Shown one piece after another: positions 50,151 to 61,947 of a stretch of 64,000 nt of DNA. Both the position numbers and the translations under genes were made by a program. The notes below the pieces were generated by a model that did not search any database, was not told the origin of the DNA, and saw only the letters and a list, made by a program, of their open reading frames with translations. The DNA is from Ichthyophis bannanicus (taxonomy: Eukaryota; Chordata; Amphibia; Gymnophiona; Ichthyophiidae). Numbering within the stretch: the stretch's first letter is position 1; every line of letters starts with the position of its first letter. The stretch is taken from contig CM066045.1 in the NCBI GenBank assembly GCA_033557465.1, positions 132,267,596 to 132,331,595 on the forward strand, written 5' to 3'.

Positions 50151-51892
50151 AGTGAGGGCTGCCTGCGCTTGGGGCCATCAAGACTGCTGGGTCTGCATAA
50201 TACTGTTCATTAGTTCAATCTATTCCTATGGTTTCTCAGTGTAGGAGGCATAATGCAGCTTTCAGTTCAGTAAGATCAGCGGTATGAAAGGTGAGTAAGC
50301 CCTTTTACTGGTAGTTGTACTTCTGAAGGTATACAGCAATCGGGACTGTCTGGGTTCTACTTCACGTTTTCGGGCGCTGGCTGTGGGTGACCCTGAACTG
50401 GCAAATGAATGCCCGCTTGTAGTGTAAACGGACACTTTATCTTTTCACAAACATTTCACATTTTTTGCACGGCCAAGTCCCAAGCCCTTGCTAAAACTCC
50501 TTGTCATACATTTCAACAGAATCTGCCCCTTCCCCCACATGATGAAGGGGGCGGGCTGCATTTCCCTGTGGACTAAGCACAACTGTCTGTACCTATATAA
50601 AGGCTTTAACTAAGACTGTACTTCTGAAACTGAGACTTTAAAAGACCCCTTCAAAACATAGTACACATCTTACAGTTCGGGAAAGACAGGCATTAAGATA
50701 AACAGTAGGTCTCTCTCCCGGCTCTCAAAGCAGCCGTAAATTACTAGACAAAGCAGCTGTAAACACTAAATCCTAGACGAATACAGTTACAGCTCGTTTT
50801 GTTGTTCCCGTAAGTTATGAACAAATACTTATGTAGTCAAACCCAGATATATCAGAGACAAAATTTCAAGCATTTCTTGTAATTACTGGCTCGGGATGCC
50901 TAATAGTCCTATCAGGGGTCTTAACTTCTACTTCGTAGGTCAAAGGGAAAACAAAAGCAGTCTCATTAATTTCTCTATCATTTCTTTTTGAACAGTGTTT
51001 GCTAACGACTGGAACATAAAAAACACAAGACAAGGTTAAGCCCATAAATGCATTGAGGAACTCGAACACTCGAACGGGGTTAATAAGAACGATATATAAT
51101 ACATGACCATAGCAGAAGGAACATCACTATTAAAACATATTGAATAAAACAGGTACAATATTCCTGAAATAAGCACAAATTAACCCAGCTGCAGAGCGTA
51201 GAATAATTGAAACCATCAAAGCGTTAAGTAAAGGATACATTCCTGTCTTTGTCTCTGGGCTGTGTGAAAGACACGCCCCCACCCTCTCTGAGACTCACGT
51301 AACATCAGTGAGACAGCTGACTTTGTAAAGACTCCTGAGATGAGATTCTACTGTAATACTTTTCCTTAATCAGTAAAAACAGACACTAACACACTTTCGC
51401 CGTTCTTGCGACCTGCACTAGTCAGGAGGCAGCACCTCGCTTGGTCTGTATTCAAGACCACATTCACACACACAGACATTCAAGACAGAATAAAATCCGG
51501 ACGTTCCCAAAAAACCTGACTGACTGGGGGTTGGGTGGGTTCAGTCTCGGCTTATACATTTAAGACTTCTGAGACTTACTAGGACCGCCCCGAGAGGGAT
51601 CAGACTCTCAAGCGCTATTCCAGAATCCCGACTGACTGACAGACTGACTGATTAGCAGAACAGTTCTACTCACCGGATCATGGGTTGGATCCCGGACTCC
51701 CCTCAGGTTCGAGGTGTAGGCCGGCCGGAACCGGCCACCAGCGGAGGCAAGGAGGAGCCCTCCCCGATACAAGAGGATGGGTGGCACCGAAGGCCCTCCT
51801 GCAATCAGCCAGGGGCGGCTCCAGGCCGGACAAAACCTTGTGAGGCGAGAAGTCGTGGTATATCTATGTGAATACCATCACACTACTCACAT
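50151..51892 (-). other. ERV leader and degraded 5' gag
   Basis: Between the primer site and the capsid remnant I see no conserved matrix motif or long frame. Probably leader plus eroded or deleted gag. Confidence 0.55.
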
Positions 51893-51910
51893 TTCCCGGC
51901 CAACGCACCA
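51893..51910 (-). promoter_or_regulatory. ERV primer binding site (tRNA-Gly type)
   Basis: The minus strand reads TGGTGCGTTGGCCGGGAA, five bases inside the 5' LTR. It differs by one base from the complement of the 3' end of vertebrate tRNA-Gly (GCC), TGGTGCATTGGCCGGGAA. The tRNA sequence is recalled, not searched. Confidence 0.75.
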
Positions 51911-51915
51911 AGACA

Positions 51916-52404
51916 TGTGGCAGCACTGATAGCATGCAATAAATAATACCCGGAGTCAGTTCAAGGATCCAAACCAATTTATTGTGCACAAGGCCCAAGC
52001 ATCAAAGGACTGAGCAATGGCGAACAGGAACAACTTCCTTATATACAAGCTTCACAGTTTGATACAGGCAGACTTTCTATTGGTCCCAACGCCCCCTGCG
52101 CCTATCCAATCGGGGACCCCCTCACTGGGCCCTGTTCCCCCTTCTCCGGCTATGCTAACACAGGCTCAGTTTCTAGACATAATACATTCCTGCTACAAGG
52201 TCATTGCATCAGCATAAAAGCATGGAATAAAGGATTAATACAAACTTATCAAAAGCAGTTTAGAGCGGTTTAAGGCAGATCCTCAGCCTTCACTGACTTT
52301 GGTCTTTCTCAGCATTACTATTTCTAGCAGTGGGGGTGCGGACTCCGGCCTAGCTTGCAGGCTCATACATGTACAAGCTATTATATAGGCCATAGCCTAC
52401 CACA
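51916..52404 (-). repeat. ERV 5' LTR, uninterrupted
   Basis: 489 bp, TGTGGTAGGC...CTGCCACA on the minus strand, with AATAAA-type ATTTATTG complement near the inner end. It carries the empty DIRS-B target site at 52178-52196. Confidence 0.92.
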
Positions 52405-52590
52405 CAAAAAGGCTAAAAATAGGGTATTTTTAACTCCCTTTTACACAAAAGTATCTTCTAGAAACGTTTTCAAACTACTACCATTAGAAAGAGCACGTTT
52501 TAAACTCCCTAAAAAAGTTAATTTGATTGACTAACGCTGGCATACAGTGCTCTAAAAAGAGGACCAAAGTCAGCGGACATTGCCATGGCA
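52405..52590. repeat. element X, left inverted arm (part 2)
   Basis: This continues the arm from 36801: GGCTAAAAATAGGGTATTTT, then AAAAGTATCTTCTAGAA, TTAGAAAGAGCA and CTAACGCTGGCATACA, each matched in order and inverted in 62168-62345. Similarity fades near CATTGCCATGG. Confidence 0.75.
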
Positions 52591-52796
52591 ACAGCGTATA
52601 TTTCATCATATTATTGTTAATTTTTTGGATCATACTTGTTTTAACATTTTTATATTGAAAAATTATCAATATTGTATTGCGTTGGTCCATGGTGACATTG
52701 TCCCTACCAGTTCAGGAACATGAACTGGCAACCCCATCGCCATAGAGGTCACGCCCAATAGCTGTGCAATACCAGCCACAGGTGGGTTTCTTAATC

Positions 52797-52945
52797 TAGG
52801 TTCCCAAGCCTTTAATTTGGTTTCTTATTTGAGGTTCCAAAGCCTTCATTGGGTGTCTAGCTGGTTCCCAAGCCAATGATTGGGCATCTTATCCTAGGTT
52901 CCCAAGCCTAAATTGTGTATCTTATATGGTTTCCAAGCCGAAGTA
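52797..52945. repeat. degenerate tandem repeat, unit about 33 bp
   Basis: Five imperfect units begin with AGGTTCCCAAGCC-like sequence followed by an AT-rich spacer containing TTGGGT and ATCTTAT. It lies in the single-copy part of element X. No coding potential. Confidence 0.7.
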
Positions 52946-53425
52946 CTCACCTCAATTTTAATGCTAGCAATTTTTTTACATTCTGTTATGTTTGCAAGCC
53001 ACTTCCTTCAAAATGGATTCTCCAGGACCAAGCAGGAAGTCAGTCCTCACATATGGGTGTCATCGGCGCCGATGAAGCCCCAGCAGAGCATTTCCCCAGC
53101 TTTCTATGAAAGCCTTTGGGAATGCAGGCACGCATGCGCGGTTCCCTTCCCGCCTAAAGGTGCCATCTTACCTCAGTCTCTTTTTTTCCTTGAAGCCCAT
53201 CGGACGTATGTCCCGTTTTCCCGGTTAAAATCAGATTTTTAGCAATTTTTGCTCTTTTTTCTACCGGTTCGATGCCGGTTCCTCTCCCGCCGGGTTCGGT
53301 ACACCGATATCAAGCCCAATTCTTCTTTTTCGGTTTTTGCCCTTCGTGGCTGGCGTTCACCCCCTTTTCTCTCTTTTTCCCTGGAAGGCCGGTCTTTTGA
53401 CCTCGCGGGGACTCTTTTTCCCCCG

Positions 53426-55299
53426 ATGGCTTCCAGTGGCTTTAAGAAGTGTGATCGGTGTAAGAAACTAATGTCTCTCACCGACACACACGACTGCTGC
53501 CTTCGGTGCCTCGGCCCTGACCACGATCCTAAGTCGTGCGGGGCCTGTGGAAAAATGTCTTCCAAGGCACTACGAAGTTGACAGCAACAAAAGGAAAGGC
53601 TTTTCTCGGACTCAGCCTCCGGCTGGGTCCGGACATCGTCTGAGGCCTCGACATCATGGGATTCCGATCCCGAGCGCCGTCGAAGCTCCTCGGACAGGGG
53701 GTCACCCGACCAGGAACACAAGAGGAAGAAGCGGCTTGCGAGGGCGTCGTCGGAAGAGGTCCCTGGCTCCTCGAGGGCCAGGTCTAAGACCCCCGATCGT
53801 CACCTCGGGCCTGTGGAACCGGAGAAGCCTGCCAAAGTTCCTTGTGTGGAGCCGGAGTCTGCTGGACACGTAAGCCCCGTAGTCCTCGTGGACTCTCCTC
53901 CCAGGGTCCTCCCGTAGTGCACGAGCTGAGTCTCAGGATGACAGCCTTGGAGAGCATAATGTCTGCCTTCATGGAGCAGCAGCGGGCACTGATGGCCAGC
54001 CTGTCTGGCGCATCTGCCCCGACCACCGGGACATTGACGTCAAAGTCGACCCCGGAGGCCGAGCCGATACTCGGGTCCCTCGTGGCTCGGAGTCGAACTC
54101 AGTCATGGTCTCCCTCGACCTCCCGTTCGGGACCGAGGGCGTCGACGCCGGTGCTGTTGGCGCGGGTGCTCCCGGGCCCTGCGGGGTCGGACCCCGACTC
54201 TTCCTCGGACGAGTCAGCTTGGGAGACGGAGGACGAGGAGTCTCCCGATATCTTTAAGACTCGGTGCATCCCTTCGGACTCACCGCAGTCTGAACCCCGG
54301 AGTAGGTCCCCTCCGGAGGACACCCGGTTCTCGAAGTTCGTCCGGGATATGGCCACTGCCTTGGCTATTCCGGCGGATCCAGAGGAGGAGCCTCGAGCTG
54401 AAGAGCTCGAGGCCCTACAGTATGACTCTCCTCCGAAGGAGGCCTTTACTGTCCCGGTTCCTCCGATGCTGGAACGGCTCCTCTTCCATATGTGGGAGGC
54501 ACCGGCCTCGGCACCGGTTCTTAGCAAGCGGGTCGATTCCATCTATCGTCTCCGGAAGAGCCCTGGGTTTCAAAAGGCACAGCTACCACACCATTCCATG
54601 GTTGTGGAATCGGCCATGTATCGTCTGAAGAGTCAGAAGATGCATTCCGCGGTGCCTCCTGGCAGGAAGGCCCGAAACCTAGATGGTGTCGGTAGAAAGT
54701 GCTTTCAGGGCTCGATGCTTGCTTGCCGTGTCCAGTCTTACCAGCTGTACATGGGCATGTACTTGCGGGATCTGGCCAAGGAGTTGGCCGGATTCTCTGC
54801 TGGTCTCTCCGGGGAACCCTTGCAGAGATTTAAGAACTTGTCCTCGGGGATTCGGGACTGCTCGAAGTTCATATCCCGCGCCGCCTACGATGGCTTCGAG
54901 GCTTCAGCCCGAGTTGCGGCAGCCGGCATCGCGCCTCGACGCCAGGCATGGCTGCAGTCATCGGACCTCGAGCCATGGGTTCAGGACAAGTTGGTCGATG
55001 TCCCTTGCCGAGGTGAAAACCTTTTTGGCAAGCCCATGACCGAGAAGGCTGCTCAGCTCGAGACCGAGCACCTCACCCGGACAAGGCTGTCGAGGAAGAC
55101 CTCTGCCCCTTCTCATAAAAAGAAGGGCTCGGGTAAAAAGCCCTTTTACCCGAGGAAGGGCACTGCCTACAAACAGTACCCACAATATCAAGCTGCTCCC
55201 CAGGGTCAGCAAGCCAAGGGCCAGGGTAATGGGCCCCGTAGGCAGAGGACCCCCAAGCCTCAGGCCCCTTCTACCACTCAGCAGGGTGGGGGTTTTTGA
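53426..55299 (+). pseudogene. DIRS gag, copy 6
   Basis: The ATG at 53426 starts MASSGFKKCDRCKKLMSL with CDRC, THDCC, CLGPDH and CGACGKM. A TGA at 53579-53581 replaces an Arg codon. The frame then runs on to a small deletion near 53905, after which gag is open to the end at 55297-55299: LTALESI-like LRMTALESIMSAFMEQQ, PPMLERLLFHMWEAP, YQLYMGMYLRDLAKELAGF, PCRGENLFGKPMTEKAAQ. The end is GGT-TTT-TGA-C. Confidence 0.85.
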
Positions 55300-56042
55300 C
55301 TCCTTGAGCATAGCCTCTCCTCCACTGCTCTCCCAACGCTGCACAGGAGGTCGTCTCGCCCTCTTTGCTCACCAGTGGCCCCTTATCACCGGGGACAGTT
55401 GGGTGCTGGAGATAATCCACAAGGGATATGCCCTCCATTTCCACCAAGTGCCACTCCCATATTTTCCAGGGGACCCTCCCAGGCCTCCTCTGCACACAGC
55501 CCTTCTCCGTCAGGAGCTTCAGGGTCTGTTGGTGGACAGGGCTGTGGAGCCTGTGCCTCCCCACTTGCAAGGTCACGGATTCTACTCCAGGTATTTCCTG
55601 ATGCCCAAAAGGACCGGTGGCCTTCGTCCCATTCTGGACCTCAGGAACCTCAACAAGTTCCTAGTGAAAGAAAATTTCAAGATGCTTACTCTTGGAACCC
55701 TTCTGCCCTACCTCCAGCAGGGAGATTGGCTATGCTCCTTAGATCTAAAGGATGCATACACTCACATCCTCATTCATCCAGACCACAGAAAGTACCTAAG
55801 GTTTATCGTGGGAGGAAACCATTATCAGTACACAGAGTGCTGCCTTTCGGCCTCACCTCCGCCCCCAGAGTCTTTACAAAGTGCTTAGCAGTGGTGGCGG
55901 CCTACCTGAGAAATCAGGGCATCTTTGTCTTCCCCTATCTGGACGACTGGCTCATCAGGGGTCAGACATGTCAGGAGGCCAATCAAGCCACCCTTAGGAC
56001 TATTGCTCTTCTACAACGCCTGGGGTTTGTCATAAATTTCGC
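55229..56042 (+). pseudogene. DIRS RT, copy 6, truncated and frameshifted
   Basis: The RT frame opens in gag at an ATG (55229). It carries GHGFYSRYFLMPKRTGGLRP, LRNLNKFLVKENFKM and LDLKDAYTHILIHPDHRKYL. Two extra bases near 55831 shift it. VLPFGLTSAPRVFTKC and FPYLDDWLIRGQT continue in the other frame to 56042. RNase H is missing. Confidence 0.87.
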
Positions 56043-56437
56043 AACACGACTTTTGGTTCATTTCATATTTGCTGAGATACTGTGCTTGGTGATGCAAGCA
56101 GATACTGTCATTGTCTGTAAGGTCAACTTCTGATTGTCGAGTAATAAGCAATTTCTCGCTTGCTGACAAGCAACTCACAGAATTGAGCCCAGTTTCATTG
56201 GAATAAAATGAGCCATGGTGACATTTTGATGACAATTTTTGTCCAACGGTACATTCAGGCATAGGAGGATTGTTATCAAGTGATTCATCGATGTCCATTT
56301 TGAAGTAAATTAATTAGTAAATGTGTACCAACTAATGCTAATCTGACAATCTATTCGTTAAGCTCACAACATATATGCACGTAACAGTTATTGAGCAACT
56401 CCTATGGAAATAAATGAGTTTTAAATATAACATTTGT
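56043..56437. other. unidentified segment, probably element X internal
   Basis: The 395 bp between the truncated end of DIRS copy 6 and the left end of copy 7 match neither. The minus strand carries an open frame from an ATG at 56298 that runs leftward into copy 6. The segment would join 62134 if copy 7 were removed, which is why I place it in element X. Confidence 0.5.
56045..56298 (-). CDS. unrecognised N-terminal ORF fragment
   Basis: About 85 codons from ATG at 56298: starts MDIDESLDNNPPMPECTVGQ and has Cys/His-rich spacing later (ICLHHQAQYLSKYEMNQKSC). It is cut at the copy 6 boundary; beyond 56042 the frame only reads DIRS antisense. The acidic start and Cys/His pattern look protein-like, but I do not recognise a family. 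It may be the start of an element X gene. Confidence 0.35.
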
Positions 56438-56806
56438 TCTCCAGGACGAAGCAGGAAGTCAGTCCTCACATATGGGTGACGTCGGCGCCGACGGAGCCCT
56501 CGTGCGGAGCATTTCCCCAGCTTTCAAAGAAAGCCTTTGGGAATTGCAGCGCGCATGTGCGGTCCCCTTCCCACCCAAGGGTGCCATCTTGCTCAGTCTT
56601 CTTTTTTCCGCGGAGCCCGACGGACGTAGTTCGTTTTTCGCCGAGGAAAAAGTTGATTTCCCTGATTTTTGTACTTCTCCTTCGGTTCGACGCCGGATCC
56701 TTTTCCCTTTTTCGGTTTTTGTCCTTTGTGACTAGCGTTCGCGCCATTTTTTCTTTTTTCACTGACAGCCCTGTCTTTTGACCTCGCAGGGGCCCTTTTT
56801 CCCCCT

Positions 56807-58692
56807 ATGGCTGCCAGCGGGTTTAAAAAGTGTGATCGGTGTAAGAAACGTATGTCTCTTACCAACACACATGACTGCTGCCTCCGCTGCATTGGACCCG
56901 ATCATGACCCGATGATATGTGGTCTGTGTGGCAAAATGTCCTCGAAGGCGTTGAGGAGTCGGCAGCAGCAGAAGGATAGGAGAGGCCTCGACATCTCGGG
57001 ACTCCGGCCCCGAGCAGCGTCGGGGTTCCTCTGAGCGGGGGTCTCCTTCGCGGGAACAGCGCAGGAAGAAGAAACCCGCGAGGGCGGCGTCGGTGAACCC
57101 TCCTGGTTCCTTGAGAGCCAGGTCGCATAGCCCCGATAGCCGTCCTGGGTCTTCAGAGTCGGAGAGCCCTGCCAAACAACCTCGTCTCGAGATGGAGTCT
57201 CCTGGACATGTGAGTGCTGTAGTCCTCGTGGACTCTCCTCCAAGGGAGCCGACGTCGGGGCCCGACGCCGTCGGGGCCAGAGTCGGGGGCTGCTGGGTCT
57301 CCTGAGCTCAGACTCAGGTTGACGGCCTTGGAGAGCAGCCTCGCTGCCTTCATGGAACAGCAGTGGGCATTGATCGCCGGTCTCACCGGTGCATCTGCCC
57401 CGACCACCGGGACATCGACGTCCAAGTCGACCCCGGAGGCCGAGCCGATCCTCGAGTCCATGCGGGCTCGAGTCGATCCTCGGCCACGGTCTCCCTCGGC
57501 CTCCCGTTCTGGACCGAGGTTGTCGACGCCGGTACCCTTGGCGTTGGGGCGGAGGGCATCGGTGCCTGCCCGACCGGAGCCGCTCGACACCTCCTCCGAG
57601 GAGTCGGGCTGGGAGACGGAGGACAAAGAGTCACCCGACACCTATCGAACTTGGTGTGTCCCATCGGACTCGCCGGAGTCTGAACCTCGGAGACGATCCC
57701 CACCGGAGGATACCCGGTTCTCGGACTTCGTGCGGGATATGGCCAAGGCCTTGGCATTCCCCGCGGATCCCGAGGAGGAGCCGAGGAGCTTGAGGCCCTC
57801 CAGTGTGACTCTCCCCCAAAGGAGGCTTTTACTGTACCGGTTCCTCTGATGCCTGAGCGGCTGCTCCTTCCGCATGTGGGAGACCCCGGCCTCGACGCCG
57901 GTGTTAAGCAAGCGGGTCGATTCCATCTATCGAGTCCGCAAGAGCCCCGGGTTCCAAAAGGCACAATTACTGCACCACTTCATGGTTGTGGAATCGGCCA
58001 TGCATCGACTGAAAAGTCAGAAGATGCACTCCTCGGTGCCTCCCGGCCGGGAGGCCCTGAACCTGGATGCCCTCGGTAAGAAGTGCTTCCAGGGCTCTAT
58101 GCTTGCTTGCCGTGTCCAGACATACCAGCTCTACATGGGCATGTATCTCCGAGACCTGGCAAAGGAGATTGCTGGGTTCTCTGCTGGTTTCTCCAAGGGA
58201 CCTTTGCAGAGGTTCCAGGCCTTCTCCACCGGTATTCGAGAGTGCTCGAAGTTTATCTCTCGAGCAGCCTACGATGGCTTCGAGGCTTCGGCCCGAGTAG
58301 CCGGGGCCGGCATTGGTGCCCGCAGGCAGGCTTGGCTACAGTCATCAGACCTCGAACCATGGGTACAGGACAAGTTGGTCGATGTCCCCTGCTGAGGTGA
58401 AAACCTCTTTGGCAAGCCCATGGCTGAAAAGGCTGCAGAACCCGAGACCGAAACTCTGACCAGGACTAGGCTGTCCAGGAAAACCTCTGCCCCTTCTCAG
58501 AAAAAGAAGGGCTCGGGAAAAAAGACCTTTTACCTGAGGAAGTCATCTGCCTATAAACAATACCCTCATTATCAGGCCTCTGTAGCTCCCCAACAGGGTC
58601 AGCAGGCTTAGGGGCACGGTCATGGGCCCCGTAGGCAGAAGGCCCCCAAGCCGCCAACACCGGCCCCTGCTCAGCAGGGTGGGGGTTTTTGA
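56807..58692 (+). pseudogene. DIRS gag, copy 7, multiply broken
   Basis: The ATG at 56807 starts MAASGFKKCDRCKKRMSL with the Cys/His module. The frame changes near 56990, 57300 and 57800. Open pieces hold LESSLAAFMEQQWALIA, MWETPASTPVLSKRVDSIY, SQKMHSSVPPGREALN, YQLYMGMYLRDLAKEIAGF and WVQDKLVDVPC, where CGA has become TGA (58393-58395). The tail has a second stop (TAG, 58609-58611) before the native end GGT-TTT-TGA-C at 58690-58692. Confidence 0.83.
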
Positions 58693-58719
58693 CGCAGAAA
58701 GCATAGCCTCTTCTCTTCA

Positions 58720-60604
58720 GCTGGCTTCTATCAGCACAGGAGGCCGGCTGGCCCACTTTGCCCACAGGTGATCAGCTGTCACATCAGATACCTGGGTGCT
58801 TCATATAGTCCAAAAGGGCTATCTTCTCCATTTTTACCAGGTACCTCCCTCCTATTTTCCAGGGGAGCTTCCAAGACTTCCTCTGCACAGGGACCTACTC
58901 CTTCAGGAGTTAGCAAGTCTGCTAAAGGAACAGGCTGTGGAACCGGTGCCCCACCACCTGAGAGGTCACGTCTTTTATTCCAGGTACTTTCTGATACCAA
59001 AAAGGACAGGAGGCCTCAGACCCATCCTAGACTTGCGCAACCTCAACAAGTTCCTGGGGAGGGAAAAGTTCAAGATGCTTACCCTTGGAATCCTGCTGCC
59101 CTACCTCCAGCAGGGAGATTGGCTATGCTCCTTAGATCTAAAGGATGCTTATACTCACATCCTTATTCATCCAGACCACAGACAATATCTCAGATTTGTT
59201 GTGGGAGGAAACCACTATCAGTACAGAGTACTACCCTTTGGCCTGACCTCCGCTCCCAGGGTGTTCACCAAGTGCCTGGCAGTGGTGGCGGCCTTCCTAA
59301 GGCTTCAAGGTCTTTTTGTGTTTCCATACTTCGACGACTGGCTCATAAGGGGCCAGTCTTCCCAGGAGGCCAGTCAAGCCACCCTTCGCACTGTGGCTCT
59401 GCTTCAGCACTTGGGGTTTGTCATAAACTTCGCAAAGTCCACTTCGCTCCTGTCTCAGAACTTAGAATTCATAGGAGTAAGGCTGGACACTCTTCAGGCG
59501 AAGGCTTTTCTGCCCATGGACAGAGCCCACAGGCTGATGGATCTAGCTAGGCAGTTTCACAGCAATTCCCTGGTCTCTGCCAGGCAATTCCTGAGACTTC
59601 TCGGCCATATGGCTTCCACGGTTCATGTAACCCCCAATGCCCGCCTGCACATGCGGCCTGCTCAGTGGAGCCTTCGAACTCAGTGGCATCAAGCCACAGG
59701 GAGTCTAGCGGACTCAGTAAGAATATCAGACCTGCTCGTCTCCTCTCTGCAATGGTGGCTTCATCTTCAGAATCTGGTACTCGGAGTGGTTTTTCAATCC
59801 CCTCCACATTCTCAAGTGCCGACGACAGATGCTTCTCTTCTAGGTTGGGGAGCACATTGCCAAGGGACGTGTACTCAGGGTCTCTGGACCCCTTTGGAAG
59901 CTGCTCAACAGATAAACTTTCTGGAGCTGCGGGCGATACGCCTAGCTCTGAGAGCCTTCTCCCACCTCACTTCTCACCAGTCTGTACTAGTCCAGACGGA
60001 CAATCAAGTTGCCATGTTCTACGTGAACAAACAAGGGGGCACAGGCTCCTTTCTTCTATGTCAGGAGGCACAACGGCTGTGCTCTTGGGCCGTCACTCAC
60101 GGAATCTTCCTCAAGGCTGTCTACCTCCCAGGTCAAGAAAATTACCTGGCAGACAGACTGAGCAGGATCCTGCAACCACACGAATGGAGATTGAACCCGT
60201 TGGTGGTTCAGCGGATCTTTCTCAGGTGAGGCCTCCCCACCATGGATCTTTTCGCCAGTCCTCTGTACCGGCAACTCCCGAGATTCTGCTCCAGACAACC
60301 GCATCCTCTCAGAGTAGCAGCGGATGCGTTTCTAATCTCGTGGTCCACAGGCCTACTGTATGTGTTTCCTCCCACGCCACTAGTGTCCAGAACACTGTTC
60401 AAAGTCCTCAAGGACGGGGCCTCAATGATCCTGATAGCCCCCAGGAGGCCGAGGCAACCGTGGTTCCCGCTTCTGCTGCAACTGGCGGTGGACACTCCTC
60501 TTCCTCTGGGGTTTCAGCACGATCTCCTGTCTCAGGAACAGGGGACTCTCTTGTACCCCAACCTCCAGTCCCTTCATCTGATGGCCTGGCTGCTGAAAGG
60601 GTAG
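58720..60604 (+). pseudogene. DIRS RT-RNase H, copy 7 (one in-frame stop)
   Basis: GGRLAHFAHR, FYSRYFLIPKRTGGLRPIL, LRNLNKFLGREKFKM, LDLKDAYTHILIHPDHRQYL, VLPFGLTSAPRVFTKC and PYFDDWLIRGQ, where the usual YLDD is YFDD with both aspartates kept. RNase H: TTDASLLGWGAHC, VQTDNQVAMFYVNKQGG, LPGQENYLADRLSR. A TGA (60227-60229) replaces a Trp codon. DLFASPLYRQLPRFCSRQ and the C-terminal region continue in the same frame to 60604. Confidence 0.88.
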
Positions 60605-61788
60605 TTCTGGCTCCCCTACTACTGCCTAGAGAGGTGGAAGACGTAGTCTTAGCCTCTAGAAGGCAATCCACCTGGAAATCCTACGCTCTTAAGTGGCGTA
60701 GATTCTCAGCTTGGTGTGCTCAGCACAGCGAGAATCCCTTCTCGTGCTTGGTAGCGGTAGTATTGCAATATTTGCTTTACCTCTCCAATCTAGGCCTTAA
60801 GTCCAATTCTGTCAGAGTTCACCTCAGTGCTCTCTCAGCGCACCACTCGCCGGTGGATGGGAGGCCTCTTTCCAACCACCCTATGGTGGCTTGTTTCCTC
60901 AGAGGCCTCCTCCTGCTTAAGCCTCCTCTATGTCCACCGGCCCCTGAGTGGGATTTAAATGTGGTCTTACAGTGGATTACTTGTCCGCCTATGGCTACCT
61001 GTCCTCTCCGTTTTCTCTCCTGGAAAACTTTGTTTCTGGTAGCTCTTACCTCTGCTAGGCGAGTAAGTGAACTTCAGGCGCTAGTGTCTGATCCCCCTTC
61101 CACTAGGTTCTACAGGAATAGGGTAGTCTTACGGATTCACCCTAAGTTTCTCCCTAAGGTTGTCTCCTCTTTCCACCTCAATCAGGAGGTGGTTCTTCTG
61201 ACTTTCTTTCCCAGGCCGCATGCCAGCCGGGCTGAAATGGTCCTGCATACCCTGGGCTGTAGGAGGGCGTTGTCCTTCTACCTTGACCGTACGCGGGAGC
61301 ACCGGAGGGCTGTGCAGCTCTTCGTTTCTTTTGACCCCAATAAGTTGGGGTTACCTGTCTCCAAGCGTACTTTGTCCATCTGGGTCGCTGACTGTATCGC
61401 CTGGGCTTATGGGGCAGCCGGCCTCTCGTTGGAGGGTCGAGTCACGGCTCATTGTGTCAGGGCAAAGGCCGCGTCAGTGGCTCATCTCCGCTCTGTTCCG
61501 TTGGCAGACATCTGCCGGGCCCTACTTGGTCTTCAAGCCAGACCTTTGCGGCCCATTACTGCCTTGAGATGGAGTCCCGCAGGGACAGTGCTTTCGGACA
61601 GGCAGTACTCCATAATCTCTTTGGGGTTTAGGCAACTCTTACCCTCCAGCCCTGGTGTTGGGCTACCGGTCGGTGGCGTTCTCAGAGAAGATTCCTTCCT
61701 TACGTGCTGCCGAGCTAGAGGGAGCTCATTTTTTCGGCTTGAGGTCTCCGGTAGCCTTAAGCTGGGGAGTCCCATATGTGAGGACTGA
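59665..61788 (+). pseudogene. DIRS tyrosine recombinase, copy 7, C-terminal frameshift
   Basis: Open for 707 codons but not functional as read. LKSNSVRVHLSALSAHH, SARRVSELQAL and TAHCVRAKAASVAHLRS supply Arg, His and Arg. One base is missing near 61520 (DICRALLG instead of DICRAATWSS), so the segment with the nucleophilic Tyr is read in the wrong frame and the ORF runs on to 61788. A small deletion before MATCPLRF removes about three residues. An earlier part of the same frame (58693-59550) is also open. Confidence 0.87.
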
Positions 61789-61868
61789 CTTCCTGCTTGG
61801 TCCTGGAGAAAGAGTAGTTACTCACCTGTAACAGGTGTTCTCCAGGAGCAGCAGGAATCAGTCCTCAC
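61771..61868. repeat. DIRS ICR, copy 7
   Basis: CCCATATGTGAGGACTGACT...GGAGAA (to 61810) joined to AGAGTAGTTACTCACCTG (from 61811), with CACCTGTAACAGGTG. Confidence 0.92.
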
Positions 61869-61947
61869 AACCCTCCTTCCTCCTCTTGGAGTTGCAGTCA
61901 TATGATTTATTTTGCTAATTTTTTGCTGTCTTTTAGCTATGTCGTCA

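Larger units (their letters stand above)
36802..52404 (-). mobile_element. gammaretrovirus-like ERV, minus strand
   Basis: Two 489-bp LTRs (right one 51916-52404; left one 36802-37072 plus 42687-42904, split by DIRS-B) flank degraded gag, protease, RT, RNase H, integrase end and env end. CAAA is duplicated at 36798-36801 and 52405-52408 (4 bp). LTRs begin TGTGGTAG and end CCACA. I count about ten differences between them, roughly 2 percent. An L2-type LINE lies in pol. Confidence 0.92.
53018..56042 (+). mobile_element. DIRS-A copy 6, right-truncated
   Basis: The left terminus TTCTCCAGGACCAAGCAGG and left repeat (to ~53180) are intact. Gag and the first half of RT follow. Similarity stops in the RT after GFVINFA, where an unrelated segment begins. 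No ICR or right repeat belongs to this copy in the window. Confidence 0.88.

Noticed and set aside
52017..52217. Short plus-strand ORF in the ERV LTR
   Set aside because: It is antisense to the LTR and is not kept in the other LTR; no coding signal.
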